DNA from: Parvimonas sp.
GTDB lineage: Bacteria; Bacillota; Clostridia; Tissierellales; Peptoniphilaceae
Length of the DNA stretch: 32,010 bases
Assembly (NCBI GenBank): GCA_022770425.1
Contig: JALEHY010000006.1
Coordinates: 1-32,010 of the forward strand
Direction: 5' to 3'
Part shown: positions 14,552 through 23,156 of the stretch, piece after piece
How the letters are laid out: every line of letters starts with the position of its first letter
How positions within the stretch are numbered: the first letter of the stretch is position 1
Translations under genes and position numbers: made by a program
The notes under the pieces: model-generated
Database searches by the model: none
What the model saw: only the letters and a program-made list of their open reading frames with translations
What the model was told of the DNA's origin: nothing

Positions 14552-17533
14552 ATGAAAAAATTTTTAAAAAAACTTTTAGTATTTATTTTTATATTTTCTT
14601 TGATTGTACCAAAAAGTTCATTTGCAACAGATGATGATTGGTTTTTTGAAGATGATGATAATTCGAGTATCAGACATGAAGACAGGATTGACAAAAAAGA
14701 AAATGAGTATGATGAAATTAAAGACTTGTTTGGAGATGAAATTGTAAAAGAAAATCCTAAAAAAGAAGATGAAAAAAAGGATGAAGAAGAAAAAGATGAG
14801 TCTGATGATATTTCAAAAAGAGAAGATGATGTGGAAGAAAAGGAAACATCACAAAATTTCAAAGAGTGGGATGTTAAAAATTTTGTTATTGAGGGAGATA
14901 CTGTTTACGGTTTTTCAAGCGAGGGAATTGAAAAGTTAAAAACAGACGGTAATCTTGTTTTACCAAGTAAGAAAGGTGATAAAAATATTACTAAAATAGC
15001 AAGTTTTGCTTTTCATCCTAAAAAGAATGAAGAAATTCCAAATTATATAGACAGAGATGAAATCAACGGAGAAAAGACAAATAAAGATGTTGATGGCTAT
15101 GAAATCAAAAATTTAGGTTTAGCTTTTAATGATACTTTATTGAAGTCGGTTACAATTCCGAACGGTTACACGTTTATAGGACAGGATGCCTTTGTTTATA
15201 ATAAAAACCTGTCAAAGGTTAATTTTGCTCAAACGATAGAAAAAATAAGTGATTATGCTTTTTCTCATATTTCAATTGATGGTTCTGTCACATTGCCTGA
15301 AAGTTTGAAAAAATTGGGCGACTCTGCTTTTATGGACAGTACAATATCAGGAAAGTTAATTTTACCTAAAAATTTAGAAGATTTAGGAGAAAGAACTTTT
15401 AAGGGGAATTTAATATCTGATGTTGAATTTAAGGGAGAAAAGATAAACAAAATAGGAGAGAAAGTCTTTGAAGACAATAAAATTGAAAAGATAAACATTC
15501 CTGACAGTATAAAAGAGATAGCTACAGATGCTTTTAACAGTAATTACGGAGATGAAGATTATGGTTATATCGTTACACTTTGGACAAAGGGAAAGAATAA
15601 TAAAAATAATTTAGCGGGCGGATCATTCTATGTTGATCCAAAAGAAGATAAAAAAGTCCAAAAACCGGATATTAATTATAAAATTTGGGAAAGTGGAGAC
15701 TTTAACTATAATGACAAAGGAAATGAAGTTACAGGTTTTTCTGAAAGAGGAAAGTTAAAGGTAAGAAAAAATAAAAATTTGGAAATTCCGAACGAAAATA
15801 ACGGAATTAAAATTACAGAAATCGGAAAAGATGCTTTCAGAAATGTAGATTTCGGCAATGAAACTTTGAAAAAATACGATTTGGAAAGTGTTAAATTACC
15901 AAAGAGTATAGAAAAAATCGGAGATTTTGCTTTTCAGTCAAATTATATAAAAGAGCTTGATGTTCAAGATAACGAGAATTTAATTTCCATTGGGAAAGGT
16001 GCGTTTATGAATAACAAAATAGAAATGTTAAGTTTAAACGACAATTTAAAGGTTATTGATGATGCGGCTTTCCATATTAACAATATAAATATGGTTTTGT
16101 TGCCTAAAAATGTTGAGAAAGTAGGTTTTTCGGCTTTTAGAGAAAATAAAATAGAAAATCTTTTATCAAGTTCCGAAAAACTTACCGAAATAGGAGAAAT
16201 GGCATTTTTAGGAAATGCGATTGAAAATTTAGATTTATCGGAAATTAAGAATTTAAAAATTATCGGAGTTCAAGCATTTGCAGGAAATTTAATAAGTGAA
16301 ATTAAATTTCCTCAAAGTATTGAAGAAATAAGGGAAGAGGCTTTTAGAAAAAACAGTTTACAAAAATTAAATTTGCCTAACAGTGTAAAGAAAATTGCTT
16401 TTAATGCCTTTGATGAAAATAAGGGAGATGAGGCGTTTAAAAAAGTAATTATTGAACTTTCAGGTAAAAATTTAAATAATATTCCTGATGGTGAGAATTT
16501 TATAGTTAACTTAAATGAATTTACAAAAGATAAAACCGATATAGAAAACACTTTAAAGAGAATAGAAGATTTGAATTTGGATAGTTTACAAGATGATACT
16601 AAAAAGCTGTTTTTACAGATAAAATTAGAAGGAAAAAAACTTTTAGAAAAGGAAAATCTGAGAAAAGGAGAATCTTTGAGGTACGTATTTGAAACTAATT
16701 TTATATTGGATAGGGCAAATATTGATGTATTGATAAAAAAAGCTAAAGAGGCTATTAAAAATTCAAAAGATGAAAGTAAAAATAAATTACTTGAAAACAA
16801 AATTGAATACGCTAAAGCTAACTATGTAAACAGTGCCTTGACAGACAGAAAAGTGAAAAGATTGGAAAAAGAATTGAAATTTTTGACCGACCTTGTGAAC
16901 AATGAGGGAGAAATTTCTTCTGCTACTATGATTCAAGGAAAATATGAATTAAAAAGTCCTCTTCCTATTCCGTCATATTGGATTGGAGTAAATGTTTATT
17001 TTGACAAGGAAGGGAAAATTTTATACGTTTTAGATATGAGTTATACAATAGGAGCTGATCAAAAATCGGAATATGGTGTTGCAATTGAAAATGTTGATGA
17101 GGATAATGCGGGGTACCATCAACTTGCTATTGATACATTAGATGACTATGAGGGAATAAGCTACAAAGATATATTGTCAAAAACTGTTGATACTGTCGGA
17201 AATATAATACCGGTAGAAAAGGCCGAGTATCATAGAGAAGGAATTTACAATGCGATAAAAGATGCGTGTTCGGATTATAAAAAGACAGTAAAAGACTTAG
17301 AAAAAACAGAAGCTGAAAGTGACGCCGAAAAATCTAAAGATGAAAAATTTGAACAAGACAGTAACTTAAATAACACAAAAAAATCATCAAATGATGAAAG
17401 ACAAACAGATTTTAAAGACAAACGAGGGCTTAAAAAGACAAATCTTAATTCAAATATTTTAGGTTTTGTTTCATTGGCAGTTGTTTCATTTGGAATTTTG
17501 TTGATTATAAATAAAAAAAGAACGAATAAGTAG
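14552..17533 (+). CDS. BspA-like leucine-rich-repeat surface protein
   Basis: This 993-residue exported protein starts at ATG 14552 after TAGGGGGA. The signal peptide (residues 1 to about 26, KKLLVFIFIFSLIVP core) is followed by a very acidic linker (about 27-100). Two homologous cassettes of LRR_5/BspA repeats follow (about 106-360 and 379-650). Each opens with W..x..F, G..V.GFS..G and ends in AFN/AFD...GDE. Repeats show the I..IG..AF..N.I..L.LP...K.I pattern. Next come a helical region (about 655-790) and a domain near 800-915 (SYWIGVNVYFDKEGKILYVL to YHREGIYNAIKDA) that resembles a divergent FMN-binding domain without its SGAT motif. The end is a membrane helix with KKKRTNK tail, preceded by LKKTN rather than LPXTG. 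BspA-like proteins bind host proteins; that role is inferred. Confidence 0.85.
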   Translation: MKKFLKKLLVFIFIFSLIVPKSSFATDDDWFFEDDDNSSIRHEDRIDKKENEYDEIKDLFGDEIVKENPKKEDEKKDEEEKDESDDISKREDDVEEKETSQNFKEWDVKNFVIEGDTVYGFSSEGIEKLKTDGNLVLPSKKGDKNITKIASFAFHPKKNEEIPNYIDRDEINGEKTNKDVDGYEIKNLGLAFNDTLLKSVTIPNGYTFIGQDAFVYNKNLSKVNFAQTIEKISDYAFSHISIDGSVTLPESLKKLGDSAFMDSTISGKLILPKNLEDLGERTFKGNLISDVEFKGEKINKIGEKVFEDNKIEKINIPDSIKEIATDAFNSNYGDEDYGYIVTLWTKGKNNKNNLAGGSFYVDPKEDKKVQKPDINYKIWESGDFNYNDKGNEVTGFSERGKLKVRKNKNLEIPNENNGIKITEIGKDAFRNVDFGNETLKKYDLESVKLPKSIEKIGDFAFQSNYIKELDVQDNENLISIGKGAFMNNKIEMLSLNDNLKVIDDAAFHINNINMVLLPKNVEKVGFSAFRENKIENLLSSSEKLTEIGEMAFLGNAIENLDLSEIKNLKIIGVQAFAGNLISEIKFPQSIEEIREEAFRKNSLQKLNLPNSVKKIAFNAFDENKGDEAFKKVIIELSGKNLNNIPDGENFIVNLNEFTKDKTDIENTLKRIEDLNLDSLQDDTKKLFLQIKLEGKKLLEKENLRKGESLRYVFETNFILDRANIDVLIKKAKEAIKNSKDESKNKLLENKIEYAKANYVNSALTDRKVKRLEKELKFLTDLVNNEGEISSATMIQGKYELKSPLPIPSYWIGVNVYFDKEGKILYVLDMSYTIGADQKSEYGVAIENVDEDNAGYHQLAIDTLDDYEGISYKDILSKTVDTVGNIIPVEKAEYHREGIYNAIKDACSDYKKTVKDLEKTEAESDAEKSKDEKFEQDSNLNNTKKSSNDERQTDFKDKRGLKKTNLNSNILGFVSLAVVSFGILLIINKKRTNK

Positions 17534-17540
17534 AAATTTA

Positions 17541-17590
17541 AAAACAGCCGTTACGTCTTTTATAAAAGAAATAATGGCTGTTTTATCATT
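17541..17590. terminator. Terminator between the LRR gene and the small membrane protein gene
   Basis: AAAACAGCC (17541-17549) pairs with GGCTGTTTT (17576-17584), extended inside by TCTTTT/AAAAGA pairing. T runs on the + side and TTTT on the - side allow use from both directions. Confidence 0.8.
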
Positions 17591-17592
17591 AA

Positions 17593-17901
17593 TTATTTTT
17601 TAGTTTTTATATATACAGTGTACATCGCTATTGTGTTTAATAAAGACGTTATTATTAAAAGAACGTTAGCTCCGAATATTGAACCGTCTATTGTATCGAG
17701 GTAGGAACCTATATCTGGTATATTTATTAATTTTGCTCCGAAGTGAAGATGTAAAATTATTGCCATAATAGTTAGGCTGAAACTGAATATCGGAAAAAAT
17801 ACGAAACGGATTACTCCTAAATTATCTTTTTTCAAAAAAATATTTAAAATAGGAAAACTCCACGACAAAAGTCCCAAAGCTATACTTAATACAATAAACA
17901 T
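17593..17901 (-). CDS. Small three-helix membrane protein of unknown function
   Basis: This 102-residue hydrophobic protein has three clear membrane segments: residues 1-22 (FIVLSIALGLLSWSFPILNI), about 32-54 (FVFFPIFSFSLTIMAIILHL) and about 74-96 (GANVLLIITSLLNTIAMYTV), ending in KTKK. AAGGAGAA lies ahead of the ATG, supporting real translation. I do not recognise the family. It is transcribed alone, opposite to its neighbours, and ends at a shared hairpin terminator. A glutathione peroxidase gene diverges from it, but nothing ties the two functionally. Confidence 0.7.
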   Translation of the reverse strand: MFIVLSIALGLLSWSFPILNIFLKKDNLGVIRFVFFPIFSFSLTIMAIILHLHFGAKLINIPDIGSYLDTIDGSIFGANVLLIITSLLNTIAMYTVYIKTKK

Positions 17902-18018
17902 AAAAAAATTCTCCTTAAAATAACTTTTTCTTATTAGATATTAAATATCAACAAAATTATTTTAACATTTACTAAAATTAATGTCAAATTTTGTAAGAAT
18001 TGTTGGTAAAAAAATATT

Positions 18019-18048
18019 TTGGGTATAAATAAAATAAATTTGTATAAT
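18019..18048 (+). promoter_or_regulatory. Possible promoter of the glutathione peroxidase gene
   Basis: TATAAT (18043-18048) lies 18 bases before the ATG region, with a weak TTGGGT (18019-18024) 18 bases upstream. The start point would fall almost on the ribosome binding site, giving a very short leader. Confidence 0.35.
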
Positions 18049-18065
18049 AAATATAGGAGGTATGT

Positions 18066-18548
18066 ATGAATATCTATGATTTTACTGTAAAAGATATAGA
18101 CGGAAACGAAGTCAATTTGCAGAAATTTAAAGGGAAAGTGATGCTTGTTGTAAACACGGCAAGTGCTTGCGGATTTACTCCGCAGTTTGAAGGGTTAGAG
18201 TTATTGTATCAAAAATATAAAGATCAAGGGTTGGTTATTTTAGGATTTCCTTGTAATCAATTTAAAAATCAAGATTCAGGAACGAATGAAGAAATAAAAA
18301 CTTTTTGTACTCTAAACTATGGGGTAACTTTTCCGATGTTTGAGAAAATAGAAGTAAACGGAAAAGATGCACATCCGATATACAAGTTCCTAAAATCAAA
18401 AAAATCAGGAATACTTGGTAATAAAATAAAATGGAATTTTACAAAATTTTTGATTGACAGGGAAGGTAATGTGGTTGAACGTTATGCTCCGACAACAAAA
18501 CCGGAAGATTTTGACGCTGATATATTACAACTTTTAAATAAAATTTAA
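18066..18548 (+). CDS. Glutathione peroxidase-family thiol peroxidase
   Basis: This 160-residue cytoplasmic peroxidase of the Gpx/BsaA family reduces hydrogen and organic peroxides. The peroxidatic cysteine is Cys35 in NTASACGFTPQ, in place of the selenocysteine of animal enzymes. The catalytic Gln is in FPCNQF (about residue 65), and Trp-Asn are in KWNFTKFLID. Cys81 in IKTFCTLNYG lies where the resolving cysteine of thioredoxin-dependent Gpx enzymes sits, so thioredoxin rather than glutathione is the likely reductant. TATAGGAGG precedes the ATG. It is a single-gene unit closed by a terminator, and offers oxygen defence to an otherwise anaerobic-looking organism. Confidence 0.92.
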   Translation: MNIYDFTVKDIDGNEVNLQKFKGKVMLVVNTASACGFTPQFEGLELLYQKYKDQGLVILGFPCNQFKNQDSGTNEEIKTFCTLNYGVTFPMFEKIEVNGKDAHPIYKFLKSKKSGILGNKIKWNFTKFLIDREGNVVERYAPTTKPEDFDADILQLLNKI

Positions 18549-18559
18549 AAAATTTTTGA

Positions 18560-18588
18560 AAAACCGAATTTTTATTCGGTTTTTTATT
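18560..18588 (+). terminator. Terminator of the glutathione peroxidase gene
   Basis: AAAACCGAAT (18560-18569) pairs with ATTCGGTTTT (18574-18583) around a TTTT loop, followed by TTTATTTT. Confidence 0.88.
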
Positions 18589-18639
18589 TTTATAAACACA
18601 TTAAAAAAAAGTTCGGTTTTTAAAATTTCGTAAATATGT

Positions 18640-18791
18640 TATAATAATCTTAATGTTTACGCATAGTGGTAAACATTAAGATTATTTCACCATAATTACA
18701 ATAAACAAATTATTAAAAAGAAATTATGGTATAATAATTGAAAAATTACGCATAGTGGTAAACATTAAGATTATTTCGTCATAATTTACCG
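18640..18791. repeat. Tandem palindromic element upstream of polA
   Basis: Two similar units lie 89-90 bases apart. Each begins with TATAATAAT (18640 and 18730), preceded by TGT or TGG so that it looks like an extended -10. Each then carries an identical 32-base core (18657-18688 and 18746-18777) that includes ACGCATAGTGGTAAAC and AAGATTATTTC, then a variant of CATAATT. Only unit 1 forms a perfect 18-bp hairpin (18643-18660 with 18669-18686, loop GCATAGTG). In unit 2 the left arm is degraded. CCATAATT and AATTATGG between the units form another inverted repeat. No core copy is evident elsewhere in the window. It may be a small mobile palindrome, a regulatory RNA pair or an attenuator. Confidence 0.7.
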
Positions 18792-18862
18792 GAATTTGAG
18801 TTATAAACTTACGTTTTTAATGTAGTGTTTAAAAATGTTAAAATGATTGAATGGAGAAAAAT

Positions 18863-21505
18863 ATGGTTGACAACAAGAAAAAAATACTTTTGATAGATGG
18901 GTCGAGTTTGATTTTCAGAGCTTTTTATGCTATCAGAAATTTAACTACCAAAGACGGCGTTTTTGTTAATGGCGTATACGGCTTTTTGAATATGTATTAT
19001 AAGGCTTTGGAAATTGTAAATCCTACTCATGTTGTTGTTGCTTTTGACAGAGGTTCAAAAACTTTCAGACATCAGGAGTTTTCGGATTATAAAGCAACAA
19101 GGGATAAGGCTCCTGATGAAATTTCATACCAATTCGGAATTTTAAAAGATCTTTTGGATTCTATGAATGTAAAGCATATTGATATGGATAATTTTGAAGC
19201 TGATGACATTTTAGGAACTGTTGCAAAACTTGCTCAAGCGAATGATTTTGAAGTTAATATTTTCACCGGAGACAGAGATTATTTACAACTTGTTGATGAA
19301 AATATTTTTGTTCATTTGACTAAAAAAGGCATAAGTGAAATGAAACTTATGACTTTGGAATCAATAAAAGAAGAGTACGGTTTAAGTCCAAAACAACTTA
19401 TAGATGTGAAAGCATTGCAAGGAGATAGTTCAGATAATATTCCGGGAGTTAAAGGTGTTGGGGAAAAGACAGCTCTAAAGCTCATTTCAGACTATGGAAG
19501 TTTAGATAATCTTTATGATAATTTATCTGATTTAAAGGGCAAACTTAAAGAAAATCTTGAAAATGAAAAAGATAAGGCTTATCTTAGCAGACATCTTGGA
19601 GAAATATTTTTATCCGTTCCGATAGATTTTTCTTTAGACGATGTTAAACTTGTAGATGTTGATAGAGAAAACTATGTCAAAAAACTTGAAAAATTGGAGT
19701 TTAAAAGTATTATAAATAAATACTTTAAAAACGATAATGCTTCTATCGATAAAACTATTAATAAAATTGAATTTGAATTTTTAAATTTTTCTGAAACTTT
19801 AAAAAATATTTCAAGCGATAAAAGTGTAACCGTAAAGTTTTTTTCTGATGAACACTATATTAAAAGAGAAAATTTTTATGTAGGGATTTATTCAAGTAAT
19901 AATAAAAAAGTTTATATATCTAAAAATGTTGATTTTTCGGAACTTGAACAGTTATTTAATTCAAATATAAAAAAAATAGGTTATGATATAAAAGAAGAGC
20001 TTTATCTACTTTTAAGAAATAATAAAGTGTTTTCGGATGATTATGACGATGTTATGATTTTAGAATATTTAATTGATTCAAACAAGGGAAATTATGAGAT
20101 AGAAAAAGTTGCTAAGGAAGAACTGAATTTTAATATTTTGGATATTAAAGATGTTATGGGCAAGGGAAAAAACAAAAAGAGCTTTTTTGAATTAGATGAA
20201 AGTGTAATTTTTGAGTTTGTGTCACAAAGCGTTTATGCAATACATAAATTATATGAAATTTTTGAAAAAAAAGTCAAAGAAAATGATTTGTCAACTCTTT
20301 ATGAAACTGTTGAAAAACCTTTAATCAAAGTTCTTTCCGATATGGAAAATTCAGGGGTTGCAGTTGACAGAAGTGTTCTTTTAAAATTAAAAGAGGAGTA
20401 TCAAATACGTGCCGATGAATATGAAAATAAAGTTTATGAACTTGCCGGTGAAACTTTCAATTTGAATTCTCCTAAACAGTTGGGAGTAATTTTGTTTGAA
20501 AAACTGAATCTGCCTGTGATTAAGAAAACAAAAACAGGTTATTCAACGGATGTTGAAGTTTTGGATAAACTTTCTTTTGAACATGAAATAGCAAGTTATA
20601 TTTTAAAGTACAGAACGCTTAATAAATTGATTTCAACGTATTTAGACGGACTTTGCGAATACATTATGAGTGACGGAAGAGTTAGAACATCTTTTAAACA
20701 AACCATTGCAGCTACAGGAAGATTAAGTTCTGTTGACCCTAATTTACAAAATATTCCCGTAAGAACTGTAGAAGGAAGAAATATCAGAAAAGCATTTGTA
20801 TCTGAAAAAAATAAAATTTTGCTTGATGCCGATTATTCACAAATTGAGCTTAGAGTTTTAGCTCATTTGGCAAATGATTCCGTTATGATTGATGCTTTTA
20901 AGAATGATTTGGACATTCACAGTAAGACCGCAAGTGAAGTTTTTGATGTAGACCTTAAAGAAGTTACTGAAACTCAAAGAAGAAATGCAAAAGCCGTAAA
21001 TTTTGGAATTGTTTATGGAATAAGTGATTATGGTTTATCAAAGGATTTGAATATTACAAGAAAAGAAGCAAAGACTTATATTGACGGTTATTTATATACT
21101 TATAAAGATATAAAAAAATATATGGACGATATTGTTTTGATGGCAAAAAAAGACGGTTATGTTACTACTGTTTTGGGTCGTAAAAGATATATTCCCGAAA
21201 TTAATTCAAAAAACTTTAACATAAGAAGTTTTGGAGAAAGAATCGCACTTAACACTCCTATTCAGGGAAGTGCGGCAGATATAATTAAACTTGCGATGAT
21301 AAAAGTTTATGATATTTTGAAAAGTGAAAATTTAGATGCAAAATTAATATTACAGGTTCATGATGAGCTTATAGTAGAATGTTGTAAAGATGATGAAACC
21401 AAAGTTGCAAAAATTTTAAAGGATACAATGGAACAAGTTTTTAAATTAAAATTGCCATTAAAAGCAGATATCGGTAAAGGAGGAAATTGGTATGAGTCGA
21501 AATAA
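18863..21505 (+). CDS. polA: DNA polymerase I
   Basis: This 880-residue polymerase fills gaps and removes RNA primers during replication and repair. The N-terminal 5'-3' exonuclease (to about residue 290) has LIDGSSLIFRAFYA, FEADDILGT, GDRDYLQLV and GDSSDNIPGVKGVGEKTA. The middle 3'-5' exonuclease domain is present in outline but lacks the catalytic acidic residues (no DTE; GYDIKEELYLLL where a conserved Asp is expected), so proofreading is predicted lost, as in Bacillus and Thermus enzymes. The polymerase domain has motif A DADYSQIELRVLAH, motif B RRNAKAVNFGIVYGIS and motif C QVHDELIVE. I chose ATG 18863 because GGAG (18853-18856) lies six bases ahead; an ATG at 18851 has none. The gene overlaps coaE by 14 bases. 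Confidence 0.95.
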   Translation: MVDNKKKILLIDGSSLIFRAFYAIRNLTTKDGVFVNGVYGFLNMYYKALEIVNPTHVVVAFDRGSKTFRHQEFSDYKATRDKAPDEISYQFGILKDLLDSMNVKHIDMDNFEADDILGTVAKLAQANDFEVNIFTGDRDYLQLVDENIFVHLTKKGISEMKLMTLESIKEEYGLSPKQLIDVKALQGDSSDNIPGVKGVGEKTALKLISDYGSLDNLYDNLSDLKGKLKENLENEKDKAYLSRHLGEIFLSVPIDFSLDDVKLVDVDRENYVKKLEKLEFKSIINKYFKNDNASIDKTINKIEFEFLNFSETLKNISSDKSVTVKFFSDEHYIKRENFYVGIYSSNNKKVYISKNVDFSELEQLFNSNIKKIGYDIKEELYLLLRNNKVFSDDYDDVMILEYLIDSNKGNYEIEKVAKEELNFNILDIKDVMGKGKNKKSFFELDESVIFEFVSQSVYAIHKLYEIFEKKVKENDLSTLYETVEKPLIKVLSDMENSGVAVDRSVLLKLKEEYQIRADEYENKVYELAGETFNLNSPKQLGVILFEKLNLPVIKKTKTGYSTDVEVLDKLSFEHEIASYILKYRTLNKLISTYLDGLCEYIMSDGRVRTSFKQTIAATGRLSSVDPNLQNIPVRTVEGRNIRKAFVSEKNKILLDADYSQIELRVLAHLANDSVMIDAFKNDLDIHSKTASEVFDVDLKEVTETQRRNAKAVNFGIVYGISDYGLSKDLNITRKEAKTYIDGYLYTYKDIKKYMDDIVLMAKKDGYVTTVLGRKRYIPEINSKNFNIRSFGERIALNTPIQGSAADIIKLAMIKVYDILKSENLDAKLILQVHDELIVECCKDDETKVAKILKDTMEQVFKLKLPLKADIGKGGNWYESK

Positions 21506-23111
21506 AAAATATATTGTTATCACAGGTCAAATAGCAAGCGGTAAAAGCAGTATATCAAAACTTTTGGAAAATAGAAGTGAAGATTTTTTAGTGTTGGATG
21601 CTGATGACCAAATTAATGATTTATATAGGCGAGGAGCTGTTTTGTATGATGTTTTGGTTAATGAATTTGGAGATAGCATTTTAAATGAAAAAAGAAATAT
21701 TTCTAAGGCACGACTTAGAGAAGTGGTATTTTTTAATGACGAAAACAGAAGGAGATTAAATGATTTAACTCACCCTGTTATTTTAAGAAATATGGTTAAT
21801 ATTGCTAAAAATTCAGATAAGGAAACAGTGTTTTTGCAAATTCCGCTTTTAAACGAGTCAATTAAAAAATTGGAAAAACTTATAGATATTTCAGAAGTTT
21901 GGAATATAACCGCAAGAGATGATATAAGGTTTGACAGATTGATGCAAAGAAAAGGTATGACAGAATCTGTTGCCAAGAGAATAATGGAAATACAGTCCGG
22001 TTTTGACAGTGATAAATATGATATTTTAACTGTTGAAAACAACGGAGATATTGATGAATTGGAAGATAAAATAGACTTGTTTTTTGAAAATGGAATTTTG
22101 GCAAAAAAATTTAAAAAAGGCCTTTTGAACAGAAAAATTCCTAAAGCTGTTCAAAACGAATTTTTAGAGGAAAAAAATGATAGTAACATTTCAGCCACAT
22201 CGGAACAAAAGTTTGAGGATGAAGAATATTTAAGAGAACTTTTCAAAGAAAGTGATGATAAAAATATTGAAACGGTTTCTGACTTAATTAAAGAAGACGT
22301 TGATAAAAATATTTACGGAGAAACTACAAATTTAGATAAAACTAAAATTGTAAAGTTAATAGATGCCGAAGAATTCGAAAATAGAAACACAGATGAAGAA
22401 AGAAATTTTTTCTTTGATGAAGTTTCGGACGAAAAAAAATTTGATTCAAAGAAAGTTAAGGGAAAGAAAAAGATGAAAATATGGAAAAAAATTCTAATTA
22501 GCTTGTTGGGAATTTTGATACTTTTAAAAGTGTTATTTTTTGGAGCTGTGGCTTATGGCGGAAAAAATTATCCGGTTAAATATGTTGAACAAATAAACAA
22601 ATATGCTTCAGAGTATAATGTTGACCCAAAACTTGTAATTGCAATAATGAAAGTGGAAAGTAATTTTAATCCTACTGCACAAAGTCACGCGAATGCAAAA
22701 GGATTAATGCAACTTTTACCTGAAACCGCAAAGCACGTCGCAACATTACTGAAAGTTGATGAAAGTTCCGTAGATCTTAATGATGAGGAAACAAATATAA
22801 AATTCGGAACTTATTATTTAAGATATCTTATGAACAACTTTACAAATATGGATACGGTTTATGCAGCGTATAACGGCGGAATGGGAAATGTTCAAAAATG
22901 GTTGAAAGATGAAAAATATTCAAATGACGGAGTAAGTCTTTATAATATTCCTGCGAGTGAAACAAAAAACTATGTTACAAAGGTAAATAAAGCACTAAAA
23001 GCGTATGAAATTTTGTACGGAGATAAATTACCTACAAACACGAAAACAGGATTTTCAAGATTTATAGAAAATTCAAAGAATGTTATAAAATATCTTATAA
23101 AAAGTTTTTAA
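21492..23111 (+). CDS. coaE: Fusion of dephospho-CoA kinase (CoaE) and membrane-anchored lytic transglycosylase
   Basis: One 539-residue frame joins two enzymes. Residues 1 to about 205 are CoaE, the last step of coenzyme A synthesis: P-loop GQIASGKSS, DADD, LNDLTHPVI, PLLNES and R.DRLMQRKGM...RIMEIQS. An acidic linker (about 206-320) leads to a Lys-rich patch and one membrane helix (about 332-353, LISLLGILILLKVLFFGAVA). The SLT lytic transglycosylase domain follows (about 365-515) with catalytic Glu389 in KVESNF, GLMQLLPETA and AAYNGG. Topology would be kinase inside, glycan hydrolase outside. AAAGGAGG inside polA serves the start. An internal ATG at 22473 follows AAGGGAAAG and would yield a free 212-residue transglycosylase. 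In related bacteria these are usually separate proteins, by my knowledge of the families. Confidence 0.9.
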   Translation: MSRNKKYIVITGQIASGKSSISKLLENRSEDFLVLDADDQINDLYRRGAVLYDVLVNEFGDSILNEKRNISKARLREVVFFNDENRRRLNDLTHPVILRNMVNIAKNSDKETVFLQIPLLNESIKKLEKLIDISEVWNITARDDIRFDRLMQRKGMTESVAKRIMEIQSGFDSDKYDILTVENNGDIDELEDKIDLFFENGILAKKFKKGLLNRKIPKAVQNEFLEEKNDSNISATSEQKFEDEEYLRELFKESDDKNIETVSDLIKEDVDKNIYGETTNLDKTKIVKLIDAEEFENRNTDEERNFFFDEVSDEKKFDSKKVKGKKKMKIWKKILISLLGILILLKVLFFGAVAYGGKNYPVKYVEQINKYASEYNVDPKLVIAIMKVESNFNPTAQSHANAKGLMQLLPETAKHVATLLKVDESSVDLNDEETNIKFGTYYLRYLMNNFTNMDTVYAAYNGGMGNVQKWLKDEKYSNDGVSLYNIPASETKNYVTKVNKALKAYEILYGDKLPTNTKTGFSRFIENSKNVIKYLIKSF

Positions 23112-23123
23112 ATAAAAAATTGT

Positions 23124-23156
23124 AAAAGTAATTGATTTAGTCAATTACTTTTTTAT
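23124..23156 (+). terminator. Terminator of the polA-coaE/slt operon
   Basis: AAAAGTAATTGA (23124-23135) pairs perfectly with TCAATTACTTTT (23141-23152) around TTTAG, followed by TTAT. Confidence 0.88.

Noticed and set aside
18640..18791. CRISPR array
   Set aside because: Only two copies with a long palindromic core, no regular short spacers and no cas genes.
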